Notes under the pieces: model-generated
Told to the model about the DNA's origin: nothing
Database searches by the model: none
The model's input: only the letters and a program-made list of their open reading frames with translations
Assembly: GCF_004346165.1 (NCBI RefSeq)
Contig: NZ_SLZZ01000006.1
Span: forward strand, 94,297 to 158,296
Reading direction: 5' to 3'
From: Muricomes intestini
GTDB taxonomy: Bacteria; Bacillota; Clostridia; Lachnospirales; Lachnospiraceae
Length of the DNA stretch: 64,000 bases
In this document: one piece after another, positions 61,028-64,000 of the stretch
Layout of the letters: the number at the start of each line of letters is the position of its first letter
How positions within the stretch are numbered: position 1 is the first letter of the stretch
Position numbers and translations under genes: made by a program

Positions 61028-61351
61028 TTGCAGGAAAGAGGATTTACTGAAAAAGACTGGAAGCTTTTTAGAAATAAGATAGCGGATTGGCAGGAAGCCT
61101 ATATGGACAGGCTCAATAAGGAATATATACACTTGCTAAGCGAAGATGGGAATCCATCCGATAAATTTTGGAGCCTGGAGGAGAGAATAAAGGAAGATAG
61201 AAAGAAAGCAGGTGTTAGAGTAGAAATGAGCCGGTCGAACCTGATTTATAATATTATTTCGCTTTTGAATGAAGGCGCAATTAGTTATGAGGATCTCGAA
61301 GAATTTAGTGATCAGTTGAAGGAAACAGTGAGATTTTTTGTTGAAAGATAA
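61028..61351 (+). CDS. conserved small protein, unknown function
   Basis: A 107-residue protein: GFTEKDWKLFRNKIADWQEAYMDRLNKEYIHLL, NPSDKFWSLEERIKEDRKKAGV, SRSNLIYNIISLLNEGAISYEDLEEFSDQLKETVRFF. The family is widespread in Clostridia, sometimes misnamed multidrug transporter although it has no membrane segment. Helical and charged; function unknown. TTG start after AGGAGGGG. Confidence 0.7.
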   Translation: MQERGFTEKDWKLFRNKIADWQEAYMDRLNKEYIHLLSEDGNPSDKFWSLEERIKEDRKKAGVRVEMSRSNLIYNIISLLNEGAISYEDLEEFSDQLKETVRFFVER

Positions 61352-61415
61352 TTTGAGACACATGAAATTCAGGCAGAAATAGTCAAGTCGGAATTGTAAA
61401 GAGAGGGAATGCGAT

Positions 61416-61853
61416 ATGTGTATGGAATGTTATGTTGATGAAAATAGAATAACTCCATTATTAAATCCGATTGATTGTTTGGAAAATCACACACAGTACA
61501 TATGCGGAACTTGTGGGCGGTGTATTTGTATAGAGCATGACACTAAGCGTGGATTACAGCGGTGGAATTTCCCTTTTAAGTCGTTGGAAATTGCAAAATT
61601 ATATTTGCGTACCGCTGATTACAGTATGAAAAAGCCGTGTGGTATCTATGAGATAAAAAGTGAAAATGGCAGACTTTCATACAAAATTTTTGCAGGCAGT
61701 GAGGACTTGCAGTTATATCTAAAAAAGAATAAAGGAAAAACGTGTGAAAGTATGGCGCCTGTTTTCACTGTCGAAGAATACAGAGAATATGAAAATACGC
61801 AGATACGAAAACTGACTTCTGATGAAATACAAAAATATATGTCAGAACGATAA
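61416..61853 (+). CDS. cysteine-rich protein, unknown function
   Basis: A 145-residue protein with an N-terminal metal-binding region (CMECYVDENRI, CLENHTQYICGTCGRCICIEHD) and a C-terminal part (GIYEIKSENGRLSYKIFAGSEDLQLYLKKNKGK) that looks like a small alpha/beta domain. The cysteine pattern suggests one or two zinc ions. I know relatives in Clostridia genomes only as hypothetical. GAGAGGG precedes the ATG. Confidence 0.7.
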   Translation: MCMECYVDENRITPLLNPIDCLENHTQYICGTCGRCICIEHDTKRGLQRWNFPFKSLEIAKLYLRTADYSMKKPCGIYEIKSENGRLSYKIFAGSEDLQLYLKKNKGKTCESMAPVFTVEEYREYENTQIRKLTSDEIQKYMSER

Positions 61854-61899
61854 AATTCCGTTTGGTTTGGGAGTTTGAAAGCGGAAGGGGTAATAATCT

Positions 61900-62331
61900 A
61901 TGAAAATGCCAACAGAAAATATTAATACTATCATGTTCGCCCCTTGCGGAATGAATTGTAAGGTGTGTTATAAGCATTGTTATCATAAAAAGCCATGTGC
62001 CGGCTGTCTGAACAGCGATAAAGAAAAGCCGGCACATTGCCGCAAATGCAAGATAAAAGACTGCATCAAAGACAAAGGATTGTCCTATTGCTTCGAGTGT
62101 TTTGACTATCCATGTAAACTGATAAAGAATCTTGAAAAAAGCTATAACAAGAGATACCAAGCAAGCCTTATGGGAAATAGTGAGTTTGTCCGGAAACATG
62201 GGTTAGAAGCGTTTATGGAAAAGCAGAAAGAAAAATATACTTGTTTAAAATGTGGCGGTATTATTTCCATTCACGACAGGGAATGCAGTGAGTGTCAGGA
62301 AAAGATGAATGATGAAACATCCAGTTTATAG
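61900..62331 (+). CDS. DUF3795 family protein
   Basis: A 143-residue cysteine-rich DUF3795 protein: MFAPCGMNCKVCYKHCYHKKPCAGCLNSDKEKPAHCRKCKIKDCIKDKGLSYCFECFDYPCKL in the first two thirds, and a zinc ribbon CLKCGGI / CSECQEK at the end. The family probably binds zinc or an iron-sulfur cluster and is common in anaerobes; no function is established. Confidence 0.85.
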   Translation: MKMPTENINTIMFAPCGMNCKVCYKHCYHKKPCAGCLNSDKEKPAHCRKCKIKDCIKDKGLSYCFECFDYPCKLIKNLEKSYNKRYQASLMGNSEFVRKHGLEAFMEKQKEKYTCLKCGGIISIHDRECSECQEKMNDETSSL

Positions 62332-62359
62332 AATTTGAAAAATTTAAGGAGGTTAACCT

Positions 62360-62785
62360 GTGGACAATAATGTGCATTTTGGTGATGGAGTGCTTGATGA
62401 AGCTAAAGTTGACATCAACAGCAGGGCAAAGGGATTAGTAAAAATAGTTATAGATGCTGTTTTTGATTATCTCGAAGGTAAAGTAAAAGACTTTCCAGAA
62501 ACAATTGAACGACTACGCAATAGTCCAGAGACAGAGCAGAGAATAGTTGCGTTATGGTCTGAACATCTCTTTGAGGAAGGTCTCGTTGCAAAAGGCTATA
62601 ATGGCTTGTCGGATAATCTTTTGATTTCAAATTTTCATCAGGAGGGATATTTAGATGGACTATATGTAGGATATGTCCTTGCAATGATGGCTCTGGCAGA
62701 TAACGATGCCCCCAAGGATATAATTCTTGCCGCAAGAGATTATATTCGCCCTCCCACAAAAAAGCAGACACACATATTAACATAA
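62360..62785 (+). CDS. unknown protein with possible -1 frameshift extension
   Basis: A 141-residue protein (SRAKGLVKIVIDAVFDYLEGKVKDFPETI, FHQEGYLDGLYVGYVLAMMALAD). I do not recognise it. GTG start after AGGAGG. The frame ends after RPPTKKQTHILT. At 62758-62764 the heptamer A-AAA-AAG lies in the right phase for -1 slippage, and the -1 frame continues with ADTHINVEFGDEEG-like coding sequence to a stop at 62871, giving about 170 residues. Whether this is programmed or a lost A is unclear. Confidence 0.65.
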   Translation: MDNNVHFGDGVLDEAKVDINSRAKGLVKIVIDAVFDYLEGKVKDFPETIERLRNSPETEQRIVALWSEHLFEEGLVAKGYNGLSDNLLISNFHQEGYLDGLYVGYVLAMMALADNDAPKDIILAARDYIRPPTKKQTHILT

Positions 62786-62871
62786 ATGTAGAGTTTGGGG
62801 ATGAAGAAGGACAGCTTCCTATTGATAGTATAGCGAGGAAAGTTGAAAATTTAAATCTTACAAAAAAGTAA

Positions 62872-63165
62872 TATAATGGAAATGGTTTGTTGAAATGTGT
62901 ATAATAAATGAAAAGTGTGTGGGACATAAATATGGCAGCAAGATTATGCTAATGCTTAAGAGTATTTAAAGTTTTTTATATATTTAAAGTTTTTATATAT
63001 TGAAAAGGTTATAGATCAGTCTGATTATGTTGCAGATTGATTTATAAAGGTATAAATGTAATTCATGTTTAGGAGGTATTTGTCATGTATTCTTTACCTA
63101 AGGCATAAAGAATACGTTGTAAATGTTAATTCTCGCACCACTGGTGCTAGTTATGGAGGAACAAT
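62872..63165. other. AT-rich gap without a gene
   Basis: About 294 bases with low GC and runs such as AAAGTTTTTTATATATTTAAAG repeated in part near 62965-63000 (two copies of ATATATTTAAAGTTTTTATAT-like sequence). A GGAGG followed by ATG at about 63085 opens only a seven-codon frame (MYSLPKA). An imperfect copy of the palindrome CTCGCACCACTGGTGC stands at 63132. Confidence 0.5.
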
Positions 63166-63633
63166 TTGGACGAGATAATTGGATATCAGCCATTAGTGGA
63201 TGAAATCAAAGAGTTAATCAATAAAAAGAAGTACCAGGTTCTGAAATTAATGAACGCAGAAACGATAAACTTATACTGGGAAATAGGTGAAGAAATTTAC
63301 AGACAGCAACAAGAGAAAGGCTGGGGAAAATCTATTGTACAGATTCTTTCAAAGGAGCTACAGAAAGAATTCCCAGGAGCAAAGGGATATTCGGCTGCAA
63401 ATCTTTGGAGAATGCGAAATTTTTATCTTAGTTATTACGAATCTGAAAAACTCGCACCACTGGTGCGAGAAATTAGCTGGAGCAATAATATTATTATGGA
63501 AAAGTGCAAAGATGATTTGCAAAGAGAATTCTACATACAGATGGTAAAAAGATATGGATGGACGAAGCGTATTCTGAGTAATTTTATAGAAAATCAGACC
63601 TATGAAAAATGTTTATTGAACCAGACTAATTTT
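63166..63633 (+). pseudogene. DUF1016/YhcG-type nuclease, truncated
   Basis: The N-terminal 156 residues of a DUF1016 (YhcG) protein: LVDEIKELINKKKYQVLKLMNAETINLYWEIGEEI, GWGKSIVQILSKELQKEFPGAKGYSAANLWRMRNFY, LVREISWSNNIIMEKC and IENQTYEKCLLNQTNF. The PD-(D/E)XK nuclease domain, expected next, is missing: homology stops at 63633 where phage protease sequence in reverse begins. TTG start at 63166 after GGAGG. YhcG proteins are linked to restriction-like genes. Confidence 0.85.
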
Positions 63634-63819
63634 GGGTTCCTTTGTTTGTGGCGAATTCGTTGCTTTCTCTTGCCTTGCTTTATTCCATAATGCATTGGCA
63701 ACCGTCCGCATGGAGAATGAGTATCCGTCAATGGCTTCTTTCTTATTGTCATGTAGTATGTCATCCGCAAATCCCAATTCTATCGCTTTCTTTGCATTCA
63801 TCCAGGTTTCTGCATCCAA
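63613..63819 (-). pseudogene. fragment of a phage ClpP-like prohead protease
   Basis: Minus-strand frame MDAETWMNAKKAIELGFADDIL, then SFSMRTVANALWNKARQEKA. It matches the C-terminal part of the intact protease at 2658 (KLMDAETWMNAKEAKKLGFADEIL) but differs in detail, so it comes from another prophage. Both ends are cut: toward YhcG at about 63633 and at about 63820. Not functional. Confidence 0.85.
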
Positions 63820-63899
63820 AAAAAGGAGAGGCGACCGGAAAGACTGTCTTTTGGTTTATCTCTGGAATGAAATAGCCCTGATAAAAATCCCATAAATAA

Positions 63900-64000
63900 T
63901 CCTTTTGTAAACGGCAAGTACTTTCCAGCAAAAAGTGGAAATTATTTTCCAGCGTTTTTTGGCAAATAAAATCCAGCACTTTTGCTTATAGCACTCCGTG
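63900..64000. mobile_element. possible end of an IS21-like element
   Basis: Repeated motifs CTTTCCAGCAAAAAGTGGAA, ATTTTCCAGCGTTTTTTGGC and AATCCAGCACTTTT within 70 bases resemble the multiple terminal repeats of IS21-family elements. The putative element would lie beyond the window, so this is only a suggestion. Confidence 0.35.

Noticed and set aside
1..64000. tRNA, rRNA and CRISPR arrays
   Set aside because: I looked for cloverleaf-type ends, conserved rRNA segments and regularly spaced direct repeats and saw none; short or odd ones could be missed by eye.

Overview
The window looks like a chromosomal accessory region of a Bacillota species, probably a gut Clostridia/Lachnospiraceae-type organism. 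Nearly every gene has a strong AGGAGG-type ribosome binding site, TTG and GTG starts are frequent, and the phage genes are of the HK97/P27-terminase kind seen in gut Firmicutes prophages. This placement is inference from gene style; no rRNA, tRNA or housekeeping gene is present to fix the taxon.

Positions 1-23.8 kb: a GC-rich prophage, all on the minus strand. Read right to left it runs from early to late genes: a sigma-like regulator, small early proteins, a Cas4/RecB-like nuclease (DUF2800), a DUF2815 DNA-binding protein, a PolA-type DNA polymerase, a VapE/DUF3987 primase-helicase, a VRR-NUC nuclease, an HNH endonuclease, an SNF2 helicase, a DUF1492 late regulator, HNH plus TerS, a ParB-methyltransferase, a set of small genes behind repeated leader elements, TerL, portal, ClpP-like protease, capsid and head-tail connectors. 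It is cut at the left edge at the start of a tail gene. Many intercistronic gaps carry a hairpin directly upstream of the next ribosome binding site.

Positions 24-50 kb: an abrupt change to AT-richer, plus-strand defence cargo. It starts from a good sigma-A promoter with an ABC-three-component system, followed by an XRE regulator. Next comes a four-gene cassette (DUF4338-P-loop ATPase fusion, unknown protein, very large nuclease/FtsK translocase, SfsA-like nuclease) that resembles DptFGH without any Dnd modification genes. After a scarred 0.9 kb gap come a SIR2 protein and a MerR regulator with its own MerR-type promoter. A compact operon follows: XRE regulator, two TcmP proteins, a radical-SAM three-Cys protein, and a type III restriction-modification Mod/Res pair. 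A decayed rhuM gene closes the island.

Positions 50-64 kb: mobile-element debris with more defence genes. A tyrosine recombinase gene is split exactly at its catalytic HxLRH box by a 3.5 kb recombinase-in-trio (RIT) element with about 92 bp inverted ends. Beyond it lie a DUF6809-like gene, a Shedu nuclease, two HEPN-like genes (one frameshifted), an XRE/DUF6933 pair, a second broken rhuM, several small metal-binding or unknown genes, and a truncated DUF1016/YhcG nuclease fused to a ClpP-protease scrap from a second phage. The most notable candidates for an undescribed system are the DUF4338-ATPase/FtsK/SfsA cassette (27.5-38.0 kb) and the TcmP-TcmP-radical SAM-type III RM operon (41.1-49.2 kb).
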